From positions 7,101,997 to 7,165,996 of the forward strand of contig CM043964.1 of the NCBI GenBank assembly GCA_014529385.2: DNA of 64,000 nt. Direction: 5' to 3'. This DNA comes from Adiantum capillus-veneris. Taxonomy: Eukaryota > Streptophyta > Polypodiopsida > Polypodiales > Pteridaceae. Below are positions 22,522 to 33,873 of the stretch, in pieces. The notes under the pieces were generated by a model. That model ran no database searches and was not told the DNA's origin. It saw only the letters and a program-made list of their open reading frames with translations. Numbering within the stretch: position 1 is the stretch's first letter; each line of letters opens with the position of its first letter. The position numbers and the translations under genes were made by a program.

Positions 22522-22975
22522 TGTCAAAGAGTTGGCGGTCTTGCCAGGAAGGCGCCAGGCCTCTAGCTGTGAGGGTTTGTGGGGAGACTATGAAGCTTTT
22601 CACTTAAGCAAGCTTAGTGTTTGTAGCAAATACATTGTGTGTGCCATTGGAATCTTACACGCAGCCACACACATACGTACATGTGAAACCCTCAAAACAA
22701 AACAAAGATGAAAACATCAAGGCTTTGATCGTATCTAATCAATGGTAAGATGAAAGGGTTCCCTGATGCATTTATAACAGCAAGTTGCTGTGCTCCAAAT
22801 AGACTACGAATGGTTCTTTGAAACTATAACTTAGTGCTTACAAAGATGTAGATATTTTTCCTAGCACACATATCATATAGTTAGAGAGATGAGTGAACTA
22901 AAGTGAACTAAAGGGAGAAAGGGAAAGAGATATGGAGGAAAGGGGGTTACCATCCAAGTCCAAGATAGTCGTGCA
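22522..22975 (-). repeat. Element B 5' LTR, partial
   Basis: From TGTCAAAGAG the sequence follows the element A LTR at low identity (GCGGTCTTGC, GGCTGTGAGGGTTTGTG-like and CTACGAATGGTTCTTTG-like blocks). Similarity is lost around 22880-22975, before the expected ~2-kb length, so the LTR is truncated or overwritten. Confidence 0.5.
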
Positions 22976-23054
22976 AAGTCCACATAAGGAGACGCCATAG
23001 GGGCTGCCGACGTAGAGCCAACGTGAGGATCACCCTGCGGTGCACCCAAATCGC

Positions 23055-23303
23055 CTAGTCACTCTTGCCGCCGAACACAGACCAATGCGGAATCTCCTCA
23101 AGCGACAGGTGAGTTGCGCTATCATCTCTCCGAGCATTTTTTCGAGGATTCCAAAGCCCTGCATTCTCCATGTGCTCCAAAGCAATGTGCCGCAAGTGAG
23201 GGATTTCCCTTTTGCACTTGATGCAAGGAAAAGGGAGTTTTTCCTTGAGCCAAGGATCTCGCTCAGGGCCTCCAGGGGGACCACGATCATCCCGGTCGAT
23301 GTC
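23055..23303 (-). CDS. Possible terminal exon of a Cys/His-rich protein
   Basis: Minus strand: a good splice acceptor (TGCGTGTGTAG) at 23304 is followed by 82 codons and a TAG at 23055-23057. The product has Gly/Pro/Asp at its start, then CIKCKREIPHLRHIALEH, a C-x2-C followed by three His, which could bind zinc. The segment is more GC-rich than its surroundings. I recognise no family. It could be a captured host exon or part of a transposon gene; upstream exons were not identified. Confidence 0.3.
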   Translation of the reverse strand, partial: DIDRDDRGPPGGPERDPWLKEKLPFPCIKCKREIPHLRHIALEHMENAGLWNPRKNARRDDSATHLSLEEIPHWSVFGGKSD

Positions 23304-24264
23304 CTACACACGCAAAATGTTGTTTATTTAGTCATGTGTCCTAAAAAATAAATAATTAGAAAAGCACTTAACTCCATTAGAAAAATTATATATAGTTAAA
23401 GTCAAAGGGAAAAAATGACAGTGAGTGCTAAAATTATTTTTAACTAAAAGAGAACTTAAAAAATGCAATTAATAAATTTATAAAAGTACTACAAAATTAA
23501 GTATTTATAAAAAATAAAAAGCTTCATTAAAAAACTCAAAAGACTGAAAAATGAAATAATCTATAGCTAAGGGTAGAGGGGATGGTTTGTATCCCCCCCC
23601 CCCGCAACCTCGGATTTAGATGTATCCATTTGAAATGACCCGCCGTGGTAATAACGGCAGTAATTGACACGGTAATGGGTGCGGTAATAGTCATGGTAAT
23701 ACCCGTGATAATAATTGGTGCCTAAAAAAGGCAAGAAGGCAGAGTATGCCGCGTTTTTTCTGCATACTCTGCGTTCTTTCTCTACGCCATTTCTCCCAAG
23801 CTTCCCTCCCTCCCCTCCCCCACCCCCCCTCTCTCTCCTTCTCCAAGCTTCCCCCCCGCTCCCTTCCCCCTCTCTCTCCGCTCTCTCTGTCCTTCTACAA
23901 GCTTCTCAAGTTTTGTCGAAGGGGGTTGTGTCCAAGTTTCGTCGAGGGGGGTTTTCCACCATCGTCTCAACCTAACCGAAGCTCAACCACGCTACAAAGA
24001 AAGACGTAAACACAAAACAAATCACGTCTCCCCTCTTTCCCTTTTGTTTTCTACTACACACACACACACACACACACATATATACACACAAATGCGCACA
24101 CACGCATAAATACAAAAAAAATATAGAAAATAGAGAATCCATAACATATCTCGTTCATTTGGAAATGGTTGCTTTGCTACGCTTCTTTGAAAATGGTTGC
24201 TTTGCTAGGCTTGTTTGGAAATGATTGCTTTGCTCGGCTTGTTTGGATACAATGTTAAATATAA
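23304..24264. other. Unassigned AT-rich and low-complexity stretch
   Basis: No gene is seen. The stretch holds a C run near 23592, a block at 23638-23735 rich in GGTAATA-type repeats, a C/T-rich block at 23790-23900 and a CA microsatellite at 24058-24080. The GGTAATA block resembles, in reverse orientation, the subterminal region of CACTA-2 at 33375-33445, so it may be that element's left subterminal region. Confidence 0.35.
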
Positions 24265-24268
24265 ATGT

Positions 24269-24325
<57 letters not shown>

Positions 24326-24381
24326 TGAGAGAGAGAGATAGGGAGAAAGAATGTGAGACAAAGAAGGAAAGAGAGAGATAG

Positions 24382-24429
<48 letters not shown>

Positions 24430-24437
24430 AGGGATAG

Positions 24438-24482
<45 letters not shown>

Positions 24483-24656
24483 AAGAGGGATAGAGAGAAA
24501 GAGGGAAAGAGAGAGATAGGGAGAAAGAGAGAAAGCGAGATAAGAAAGAGGGAGAGATAGAGAGAAAGAGAGATAGGAAAGAGTGAGAGAAAGAGGGAAA
24601 GTGAGAGATGGAGATAGAGAGAAAGAGAGAGAGCAAGTGTGAGAGAAAGAGGAAAG

Positions 24657-24727
<71 letters not shown>

Positions 24728-24943
24728 GAGAAGATCAGGGATAGATTGAAAGAGAGATATAGAGAGAAAGAGATAGATAGAAAGAGGGAAAGAAAGAGAT
24801 AAGGAGAGAAAGAGAGAGATAGGGAGAAAGAGAGAGAGAAGAGAGAGAGAGAGATAGGAAAGAGGGAGAGAGAGAGAGAGAGAGAGGAAGGAGGGAGAGA
24901 GAGAGAGAGAGAGAGGAAGGAGGGAGAGAGAGAGAGATAGATA
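24265..24943. repeat. GA-rich microsatellite block, left of LINE
   Basis: Nearly pure GA/GGGA/GATA repeats over ~680 bp. Long open frames of Leu/Ser/Phe/Pro or Glu/Arg across it are repeat artefacts. It abuts the LINE 3' end. Confidence 0.9.
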
Positions 24944-24977
24944 GATTTTATTATCGTCCTCGGAGGTCAAATATGAC

Positions 24978-27900
24978 CTATGGGACCAAAGTTACGTGTG
25001 ATGTAGTATGTGTATGGCTGATGAGTGACTCTCGATGCTCCAAAATTGTAGTGATGAGAGTCGCAATGGAGAGCCCACACTTTGGCTGGGAGAGGAAAGT
25101 GTGTAGGTCTAAGTTATGACTGAAAATGTGAGAGAAGCAAGTTCGGATGTGATCAAAAGCTGAGCACTCTAGTAGTGTGTGGTACTCAGACTCTCGAACT
25201 TGCAGTGAGCATAATGTGCACAATCGATTTGACTCTTCTCCACTGCCCCAACGCCCTATCTCGCATCGAAGGAAGTGGGAGCTAAGCCGAATTGCTGCAA
25301 TAGTGCGTATCGCGGACAAGGGAATAGGCTCAAGCATGTAAGTGTGAGTACGGTTTCCTCTCTCAGCAAAGAACATGGTTTTGTAGTTGGGGGCAATATA
25401 GGTGGTGTAATGTATGAAGCGTGACCCACCGGATTTCTCCCAAGCCGTAATACATTGGCGTTGTAGAAAAGCTTCATTCACTTGAGAGTCAATTGAAGCA
25501 TCATGTAGCAAGTGTAATGCATCCCATCTCCCAAACCACTTCTTTATGTCTTGCATCCATCCCGTGCTCAAGATCTTGCTTTTATGCGTCTTTTGAACTT
25601 TTTTGCTTGCTTCCCATGCAATTGTAGGAAGTCGATGTGAGGGGTTTTGACGCATCTTTATCATGTACTCCACAACCCTTTCCATGCCCATAACCTCAAT
25701 TGGAAGAGATCCCGACTCAAGAAGTAGGAGCATATATGGTGTTTGTGTCTTAACTTGGAGAAAGTTTGCAAGAAAACGCTTTTGGACATTAGATTTGAGA
25801 TGCTCCTGCCCCACACTTCAACTCCATAAAGAAGAACCGGTGTCACCAATGCATCAAAAAGATACTTCTTGAGAACCCAACACTTGATGTTTCCAGCATT
25901 ACACATGTTCTCAAATGCATAATATGCTCTCTTTTCCGCTTCCAAACGATGCATAGCACATTCATGCCACTTGTGATTGGATGGAACCTCGAGGCCAAGG
26001 TACTTAAAGCTCTCAACAACTTCAAGTGTCTCGTTGTTGTACACAATGCATGGCTTCTCCTTATGGTTGGTTTTCACAAGCATAACCTTTGTTTTGGATT
26101 CATTTACAATCAGCCCACTATGCAAGCAAAAGTTCTCAAGGACAACCATAAGCTTTTGTGCATCTTCTAAAGTGTGTGCTAGAAGCACTACATCATCCGC
26201 ATACAACAAAAGCATGATTACCGCATTGCAAATAGTGACCTCTTCAATGCCTTCTTCTTGCATAAAGTCAAGTACCATTTGTTCCAATTGATCGATGCAT
26301 AGACCAAAGAGAGTTGGTGACAATGGACATCCTTGCTTGTTTAACCCCAATAGTGCTTACAAAAATTTCTGAAATTTCTCTTCCCATGCGCAATTGACAA
26401 ATCACCGTCTCATAGATTCGAGAAACCGCAAGTATAAACTCACTTGGCACTTGGAGTTCTTCCATCCTTCTCCACAAATTGTTACGTGGAATCATATCAA
26501 AGGCTTTCTTAAAGTCCACAAAACAACAATACAATCGCTTGCCTTTCAACCGACTTGCCTCCATGAGAACACGAAGAGTGACAAGATGATCAATGGTGCT
26601 ATGGCATCGACGAAAACCCGCTTGTCCCTTTGCACGCTTGTCATTCTCTTCAGCCCAATCACTCAATTTCATCTCCATTATGCACCCAAACAACTTTGCC
26701 ATAAGAGACCCAATCATTATAGTCCGGTAGTTGCTTACATTCTTTACATCCCCTCCTTTATGCAAAGGCTTAACCCAATTAGTACTCCAATCATAAGGCA
26801 TACCATGTTGAAGTGCAAGGTTGAACATATCACACATCCACTCATGGGTAAAATCTCCCGTCCATTTGATCATCTCCGGCTTGATACCTTGAAGATCTCC
26901 CGCTTTGCGAGTGGCCAACTTTTCAAGCCCACCGCATACATCCTCAATAGTAAAAAAAGACGGCATACATGGGAGTGAACCATAAAATGGCATTTTTTCA
27001 GTATTTTCTTGCTCATATAATTGCCTACAATGTGTGTACATATCCACTAGACTCAAGTTACCAAAATTCTCAACCCTCTTGCCTCTCAAGTTTCTCCAAA
27101 ATCTTCCACATGCATGTGCCTTTTCTTGGACTTGAAATTCTTGTTGCTTTACTTCCCATCTTCTTCTCTTCTTTTGAATCGATGCCTTGTATGTATGCAA
27201 ATGACTTTGATAGTTGTCTTTGTCCATAGTTGCATCAAGCTTTATCAAGGACTTTCGAGCATCTTGACATTCTTTATCAAACCACCTTTTGCGTGATCTA
27301 TCTTTGTTGATACCATGGAGATGCTTTATGGCAAAGCATTCTTCCGCACAAGAACAAATAGCTTTCTTGAAAGCTTCCCATTTAGTTTCCAATGGTGCAT
27401 CACATTGAAGCTTTGTCATCCATAATTTTTTCTCAACCATTTCAATGTACATTGGTGCCCGTTTGAAATCCATACATAGTGATAACTTCTCTTTCCTTTG
27501 GCTGAGATTATCATGCTTAGTTGCTTCTCCACATGAAAGGTCAATACATAAGGAGCGATGGTCGGATTCCGGGGTCCATTGACCAAACATAAAACTCTTT
27601 ATGCGATACATGATGGCTTCAGAGAGTAGCATATAGTCAATCACACTATCCCCATTATGTCTCCTACATGTAAATCCATTGGTTCCACTCCACAAAGATA
27701 CACCATTGGCAATGAGCATACCCGTGCTATTACACATGTGTAAAAGTAACTTTTCATAGTGATCCGGCTCTTTCTCATCCATTGAAGTACGATCATACAA
27801 GTGAACTTCCTCCAACTCCCTTGAAATGTATGGCATATCAAATTGTTGAGTATCATGTTGCAATGTTTTTGTGCGAGCATTCATATCCCCAAATACAATA

Positions 27901-28340
27901 ACATCACCTTCACCTTTGAAATAAGAAATGTCCTCTTCCAAATCAGAAAATGGTTGATCTCTATCCATGCAAGCATAAAAGGGAGAATCATGATGAGGAA
28001 TGTAGCAATCGGCTACAAAAATGGGTGCTCTTTTTGGTGTCATAATTTTCAGCCATACATAACGTTTGTACTTGTCATCTTTCACAATTGATACAAAATC
28101 TTCCAATCCTTTCTTAACCATATATGCTAACCCTCCTTGTCCTCTTCGTTGCTTGAGATTCTTTGACCACATCAATGAATGTACATTGTAATCCTCCAAG
28201 CCGTTAATCCTTTGTGTATCATGCTCCCAAGTTTAAACAAGAAGTACAACATCGGCTTTGCTTGTTAGTTCATCAATGCCAACCCCCGCATTCCATGGGT
28301 ATCCATTACAATTCCAAAAGCATATTTTCAATTGTAACTC
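24978..28340 (-). pseudogene. LINE ORF2: endonuclease and reverse transcriptase
   Basis: The apurinic-type endonuclease starts near 28335 (ICFWNCNGYPWN) and continues with VIFGDMNART and TPESDHRSL. The position of its early catalytic Glu is a TAA at 28233-28235. RT follows: AGFRRCHSTIDHLVTLR, YCCFVDFKKAFDMIPR, KQGCPLSPTLFGLCID and the catalytic LLYADDVVLLA. The C-terminal knuckle is CTLCSLQVRESEYHTLLEC. A 4-bp duplication (CAAG twice) near 26335 shifts frame just before motif B, and a single-base change in a G run near 25805 shifts it again. The intact protein would nick DNA and reverse-transcribe element RNA at the nick. Confidence 0.85.
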
Positions 28341-28361
28341 GGTCTCATAGGTCACGCATCC

Positions 28362-29312
28362 CTATTTGCTTGAGAGACTTGCCTCCTCCTTGGGCACATT
28401 TTCCTCATGAGAGATCTCCTTGTTTTTATTATTCTTTTCCTCATATGCCTTGCGACGCATATTTTGTTGCTTAATAGTGCGATCTTCACATACAAAACAT
28501 TTTGTATCCCTCAAATAGATCCAACTATTATCAAGGATAATCTTTCGCTTGGTCTCATCCGGCATGGTGCATACAATTGGCCGTTCTCTCGAGCGAGGAG
28601 CTCCTTGCTTCCCCACTCTATGTGCTCCATAGACCATAACTCCGGACATGCCAAAGTGGGTTTTGAAGAAATCTTCAATAACAATGGAAAGAGAAGGAGG
28701 TGTCTCTAACTTCTCTTCGGGAATTCCACGAATAACAATGTTCTTGGAACGTCGCTCCCGTTCCTTCAACTCCTCCACATCCACATTCTCAACATTCTTT
28801 GTTTGAACCATAGCTTGCATGAGTGAGGAATTAGAAACCACATTGCTACCACATACATCAGCCCAAGATTTGTTTGTGCATACATTTTTCATGTCGCATA
28901 CATCCCAGCTCATAGTGTCAAATTTCTCCTCTTTCAATACATGGTCATGCTATACTTTGCTCATTCGCTCCTTCAAAGCATTCAAGTCCACAAGAGAGCA
29001 TTTACATTCCTTGACTTCCTCTTCAAGTTGCATCAAACGAGTTGTTTGCATCTCAAGTGTCCTCTTGAGATTCTCATTCTCAACCACAAGTACCCTTAGT
29101 GTGCCATTCTCCATTGCAAGTGCTCGTAAGTCTTCGCCTTGTTTGTTTACGGTCTCTTGCAATGATACCAAGTACGCCATGATCATGGTTTCCGATGTCG
29201 TTGATTGGGTGGTTGTGTTGCTATCTCCACACTTAGGAGATTTTGGATCATTTTCCACAATGGTTGTGGACCTTGTTGAAGAAGAAGAACCCTTGCGAGT
29301 GCCGGAAGACAT
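28362..29312 (-). pseudogene. LINE ORF1: coiled-coil RNA-binding protein
   Basis: One frame of 316 codons with an in-frame TAG at 28950-28952. The N-terminal part is Ser/Thr-rich followed by a coiled coil (ENENLKRTLEMQTTRLMQLE). The C-terminal part is an RRM-like L1-ORF1 domain with RSKNIVIRGIPEEKLE, VYGAHRVGK and RPIVCTM. It ends with TAG at 28362-28364, and ORF2 continues in the same reading frame. The protein would coat LINE RNA as a trimer. Confidence 0.75.
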
Positions 29313-29533
29313 TGTATGTAAAATAGGAGATGAGAATCAATTTTGTTGAACCTATTCACTTCGGAAATGCTGCTACAGAAATACCTTCCATAACTTTGAA
29401 AATTTTTGTCTTTACATCAATGCGTAAAGGACTTTGTGCTCTTCAATTGAAGCTATAGATAACCCAAATCGGAGTTCGGATGAAGAAGTTATGATCAAAA
29501 GAGTGGACTGTTGTCTACTAGGTCAAAAAAACG

Positions 29534-29537
<4 letters not shown>

Positions 29538-29593
<56 letters not shown>

Positions 29594-30283
29594 CTAGATA
29601 GAAAGAGAGAGGGAAAGAGGGAATGAGAGAGAGAGAGATATGGATAGAGGGAGAGATATAGAGAAAAACAGAGAGAAGGAGGGAAAGAGAGAGAGATAGG
29701 AAAGACGGAGAGAGAGAGAGAGAGAGATAGAAAGAGAGAGGGAAAGAGGGAATGAGAGAGAGAGATATGGATAGAGGGAGAGATATAGAGAAAAACAGAG
29801 AGAAAGAGGGAAAGAGAGAGATAGGAAAGACGGAGAGATAGAGAGAGAGAGAGAGAGAAAGAGGGAGATATATAGAGAGAGAGAAATAGAGAGGACGAGG
29901 GATAGATTGAAAGAGAGATATATATAGAGAGGGAGAGATAGAGAGAAATAGGGAAAGAGAGAGAGTATATATATAGAGAGAGATAAAGAGAGATAGATAG
30001 AGAAATAGAGAGAGAGGAATAGAGATTGATAGGGAAAGAGGGAAAGAGAGACAGGGAGAGAAAGAAAGAGGGGAAAGAGGGAGGGAGAGGGGGAGAGATA
30101 GAAAGAGGGAGAGAGAGAGAGTGAGGTAATATATGCGGGAAAGAAAGGAATAGAGAGAGAGATATATATATATAGGAAAAGAGAGAGACTAGATAGAGAG
30201 AGAGTGCTTGCTTTACATGGAGGCGCAGGCATGAATCTGGAAATGCAGCTTGCGCTTCGTATTTCAACTATACGACCGAGAGG

Positions 30284-30376
<93 letters not shown>
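29538..30376. repeat. GA-rich microsatellite block, right of LINE
   Basis: GA repeats with GATA, GGGA and ATAT variants, ending in an almost pure GA run at 30282-30375. The open frames across it (Ser/Leu-rich) are artefacts. It is the counterpart of the block left of the LINE, suggesting that the LINE inserted into one GA repeat. Confidence 0.9.
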
Positions 30377-30377
<1 letters not shown>

Positions 30378-31067
30378 CTATGAGAGAAGTAGAGTTACTT
30401 ATTGCATTACATTATACTTGTAATGTTACGATCATTTGATCGCTTAAGACATTGGATCTAGGTGCAGCCAACACAAAATCATGGCTATATTTACAACCAT
30501 AACATATATATGTGTGTAAATATATATTTGTTTATTCATGTATGTAGGCACTAAGTACGGGAGCATAGCACCCCAAGGTTAGATCCTTCCTCTTGGGTAT
30601 AGTCCTTTTTTAATCATAGCGTTGCAGTCATTGATCCACTCATGTATGGATTACCGCAATGTACCTTTGGTTTTACCACGGTTGAGACTGCGATGATATC
30701 TAAAGAGGTGCAGTTGACCTTTGGCACTACTAGCCTCTACTTAGCTCTACTAGTATGTATATGTATATACGTGTTTGTGTGCTAATATACTTGTGTACGT
30801 ATGTATAGATGAGTGAGTAGGGTGGAAAGCTTAATCTTATATTGCTCTTTGTAATGTAGATGTCAGACGAAAGGCCAACTGGTGAGGAGCAGCCAACTGG
30901 CTCTTCTTTTTGTTGGTTCACATCTAGGTGGGCTCCCACCCGGGGTGGACATCGCCTTCAGTGGACCTGAGTCTTGAGTCGGTGAGAACAAGCAAAGAAA
31001 TAAAGAATGTTCTACGTAGTTAATCCTAAACCATGAGTATCATAGGTTTATTTTATTATTTGCAGGC
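30377..31067. other. Gene-poor stretch upstream of the CACTA-2 ORF
   Basis: AT-rich DNA without a recognised gene. A possible small exon starts with ATG at 30859 (MSDERPTGEEQPTGSS), directly after a TAG acceptor-like site, and the next acceptor (TTATTTGCAG) lies just before 31067. It could be the first exon of the CACTA-2 gene, but its frame does not join clearly. Confidence 0.25.
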
Positions 31068-32327
31068 ATGGCCATCCTACACCTACCCTTCTTAGGTTCC
31101 TCCACCGATCGTAGATCTAGACCTACAATGGGCTATCTCTTTATGAGAGCAGTACCTCCGTTCGACAGAGGATTTGTTTGGCCACCACACTCCACAACAG
31201 CAGCTTGCAACCTTCGGTATCTCTCCGCAGACTACACCATGGGGGAGTCAGGGAGGGACTCCTTACCTACAGAGCCTCGCATCGATGGCACCTCCGTCTA
31301 CTCTCCCTTCCTATCATCCTACTCCTATTCCATCGCAGGGTCCCACTCCCCTTGCATCGCAAAGTCCCTCTCCCATGGCATCACAGGGTCCTACACCACT
31401 CCATTACATACTCCTGCTTCGCCAGAACATCGTCAACAAACTTCCTCTAGCATCACACGTCCACACTCGTCTCAGGGTAGTGAGCACCATGAGAGACGAA
31501 GCCGCAGTGGATCTTGTGGTTTTGCATGTTTTGGTAGTGGCAGGGGAACGGAGTCCCCACTTTCGGAGTGTGTTGCCCCTGATGCAGAGGATGAAGATAT
31601 TGACGCACTCGTGCAAGACATGCATGGGTGCTACTATAGGGTTAAATATGGCAGGGAGGTGGACTTGAGCACACCACATGGCAGGGCATTTAAATTCCAT
31701 CTACAAATTCTTATTCACTCAACGTACAAGAACTCTTTTATAAAGTTTAGAGACCAACTTCCCAATCATGCACGGTACATTGAGGACGCTCTGTTAGCTA
31801 AATTTCAAAACACCCCCGCTCAACATCTTTCACAACAATGGTTGGAGGGCTACATAAAGAGATTTCCTGAAAACAAGCAGTCTAGTGTGCCGTGCATAGT
31901 AGCCAAGCAGGTTAGAGATCCAAACAGGAGTTACCGTGGTGGCAGCATGGCAGACGCGGAGTGGGAGTAAGCAATTCAAGAGAACAGCGATCAAGCTGCG
32001 ACGGGCTCTTCATACAGACAATAACATGAGGCTTGCGTGAGACAAAGTCCCACACACTATGGCTCAGGAGGCGAGGGAGCTTGGAAGGATAAATATGTAA
32101 GATTAATTGAATTATAACGTCGATCAATGATTATAAAGATTGTATTTGATGATTTGGTATTGTTATTGCTAGCTTAGTAAAATATCACTCTCTCTCGACC
32201 AACCAGAGAGATGGTCAAGTATCGAGAGCGACATAGTGAATTTGATACTAGGCGATGGTTGTTCAAAAACAAACACATCTCTCGCAAGCAATTCGACACA
32301 ACAGTTGGACCACTACAAGCGGTAAGT
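31068..32327 (+). pseudogene. CACTA-2 Ptta/En/Spm-like second gene
   Basis: A Pro/Gln/Ser-rich N-terminal part is best read from 31174 (HHTPQQQLATFGISPQ, repeated SQGPTP/SQSPSP units). A frameshift near 31410 leads to an acidic segment (APDAEDEDIDALVQDMHG) and a helical domain to 31970. After a TAA, frames continue to a donor-like GTAAG at 32097. A further exon-like piece (EMVKYRERHSEFDTRRWLF) lies at about 32207-32320 before another GTAAG. The layout parallels the second gene of CACTA-1 (low-complexity N-terminus, basic helical domain). It probably encodes an accessory DNA-binding protein of the transposon. Confidence 0.5.
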
Positions 32328-33480
32328 TTAACACTACTTTGGTACCAAAAGGGACACTTTAGTATCCTTTTTTCACAGTTTTAAATAAAATGGTACATGA
32401 AATCTAGAACAGTTCTCAAGAAATGCTCTTGCAAGCTTATAAAATGTTATTCAAAGTACTCATAGAAGCTATAATCCCTCACTTTTGATTATAACATCAA
32501 AAGTAACTACACTCATGAAAAGAGCCTATGCAAATCATCATTCAATGTTTCATTATGACTCGTACTCTAGCCTAAGAAAAAAAAGAGCACGGTGCATGCA
32601 ATAATCTGTGGTAACTACTTATATATGTGTTTGATATCTTTGCAGTTGTCATGAGGAAAAAATCCATGGTGACTAGAATTAAATATAGAAAGTCCTATGG
32701 GTCAAATATGCAACATTCACAAATTCAATTAGATCACAAAAAACATGTAGTTCATCTAAATTTACAATGTCTTATGATACATATATACTAGATCTATGAC
32801 TCCATTACATAAGGTGATAAGTTTTAATGGTTTTGCACGCCACATTTGGTGATTTATGGCGTATCCAAAAAATTGCGCATGTTGTAATTATGATTTTTTA
32901 TTTATCAAAGATAGGCCTTAAAATAAAGTCCACTTTTTTATTTTTCCAATCATCTCACTTATTTGTATACAAATACCTCATATGGACACAATTGGGAGAT
33001 TTATATACACACTTGCATTAGTTTTTCATAGCAATGTTTTTTTTTGCAAGAAATTATGCACTACAATTTTTTTTAAATGAGCTTAAATTACAAGAAGCCT
33101 ATGAGTTTGAACCCCTGAAATATGCTTGGTTGATGGGTATTGACCTATAGATACATTATACACCTTAGGTTTTGTCCCATAACCTCATCATGTTAATGAA
33201 AGAGGCCTTGAAAGACCAAAGTTTTCCTCTTTGTCAGTATTTTCAAGATTTTGGTCTTTTGATTATAACAAAACTCTAGTTCCATAACTAAGTTATGAAG
33301 CTCAATTTCTTGCTATAATAATTTTTTTCCTATTGATACACCTTGAAATCTATGCAAAATCTTATTTTGATGAGTAGCAGGTATATTACCGCGACTATTA
33401 CCATGCTTATTGCTAAGAAACCACTACCGCGTCCATAGCCGCACTTTTTGCCGCCCCCGCAAATTTTTCTCTCTCCTTTT
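32328..33480. other. AT-rich stretch without recognised genes
   Basis: No coding region or element boundary is recognisable apart from CACTA-2 subterminal GGTAATA-like units near 33375-33400 and a GC-richer block at 33420-33470. It is probably intronic or subterminal DNA of CACTA-2. Confidence 0.4.
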
Positions 33481-33538
33481 TCCTTTGTTTTTCCGTGGCA
33501 ATGCTATCAGTTATAGAAAACTCCTCTTATAGTGACAT

Positions 33539-33827
33539 ATGGATGGTGTGGATAGCCATGGTTTCTTATTACATGCTTATACCTCCCATGCTAGAGGGGG
33601 TGATGTCGATCCAGTACCAATTACGCCAGAGATTGAGGTAATTACCTATTTGCTTCAATTTTGTGATCTCCTATCAAACCATGATACATGTGGTTATATG
33701 CGATGCTACAAAGATGTGATCAAAATGTTTATGAAGGATTTGAAGCCATTTGATCCAGGAGGACAAGGTAGTGTGTATGGTCTATGGCAATTGACCTACT
33801 TACTGTATAATCCCGGTGGTGTTCATG
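33539..33827 (+). pseudogene. Conserved ORF fragment, interrupted by CACTA-1
   Basis: Open frame beginning MDGVDSHGFLLHAYTSHARG, with a helical stretch (YKDVIKMFMKDLKPFDPGGQ) and LWQLTYLL. CACTA-1 interrupts it at 33828; it resumes at 41440 as DAYRLWKDIYRLCNALCNG. The copy in repeat E (54643-54957) conserves the same reading with two frameshifts. I do not recognise the protein. Conservation at the protein level in both copies suggests it was once coding. Confidence 0.35.
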
Positions 33828-33873
33828 CACTACAAGAAGTTATGTGCTCTTGTGACGCTCTTAGCGACGGAAA

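Larger units (their letters stand above)
17647..22975 (-). mobile_element. Element B: older relative of element A, truncated
   Basis: On the minus strand the same order of gag, protease, RT and RNase H as in element A is found, at clearly lower identity and with more stops. The 5' end lies right, at about 22522, where an LTR-like sequence begins. The 3' part (rest of RNase H, integrase, 3' LTR) is cut off at 17647 by element C. A 685-bp TIR element sits between the RNase H and RT pieces. The right limit is approximate, because the LTR similarity fades near 22880-22975. Confidence 0.75.
24944..29535 (-). mobile_element. LINE (non-LTR retrotransposon), degraded
   Basis: Minus strand. The element has ORF1 with coiled coil and RRM-like domain and ORF2 with endonuclease, RT and C-terminal Cys/His knuckle, in the L1-like order. 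There are no LTRs. The 3' end reads ATAAAATCTATCTATC and runs into a TC repeat; the 5' end also starts directly in a TC repeat. Stops and two frameshifts make it inactive. The clade is not assigned. Confidence 0.85.
30377..33534 (+). mobile_element. CACTA-2: right part of a CACTA transposon
   Basis: The right end is ACTCCTCTTATAGTG at 33520-33534, the complement of CACTATAAGAGGAGT, a CACTA-type terminus. A second copy of the same end lies at 54629 in repeat E. The interior holds a Ptta/En/Spm-like gene at 31068-32327. The left terminus was not found; the LINE and the GGTAATA block near 23640 may lie inside it. The following bases ACA could be the 3-bp target site. Confidence 0.55.
31886..33827. 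repeat. Repeat D, left piece
   Basis: From TGTGCCGTGC at 31886 the sequence is a direct copy (roughly 90% alike where aligned) of repeat E from 53647. It includes the CACTA-2 end and the conserved ORF fragment after it. About 1 kb (32330-33365) differs from the corresponding ~450 bp of E (54090-54535). It continues at 41440 after CACTA-1. D and E bracket element F and may be its LTRs. Confidence 0.65.

Noticed and set aside
23715-24009. Pro/Ser/Leu-rich small proteins
   Set aside because: C/T-rich low-complexity DNA with no supporting features.
24155-24970. Long Ser/Leu/Phe/Pro open frames
   Set aside because: They are translations of GA/CT microsatellites; stop-free repeats give long frames without being genes.
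29536-30267. Two overlapping ~210-240 codon frames
   Set aside because: Same reason: microsatellite translation, no start context or domain.
31307-31668. Alternative and antisense frames at the CACTA-2 gene
   Set aside because: Only the sense frames give the SQGPTP repeats and the acidic/helical domain that parallel the CACTA-1 second gene.
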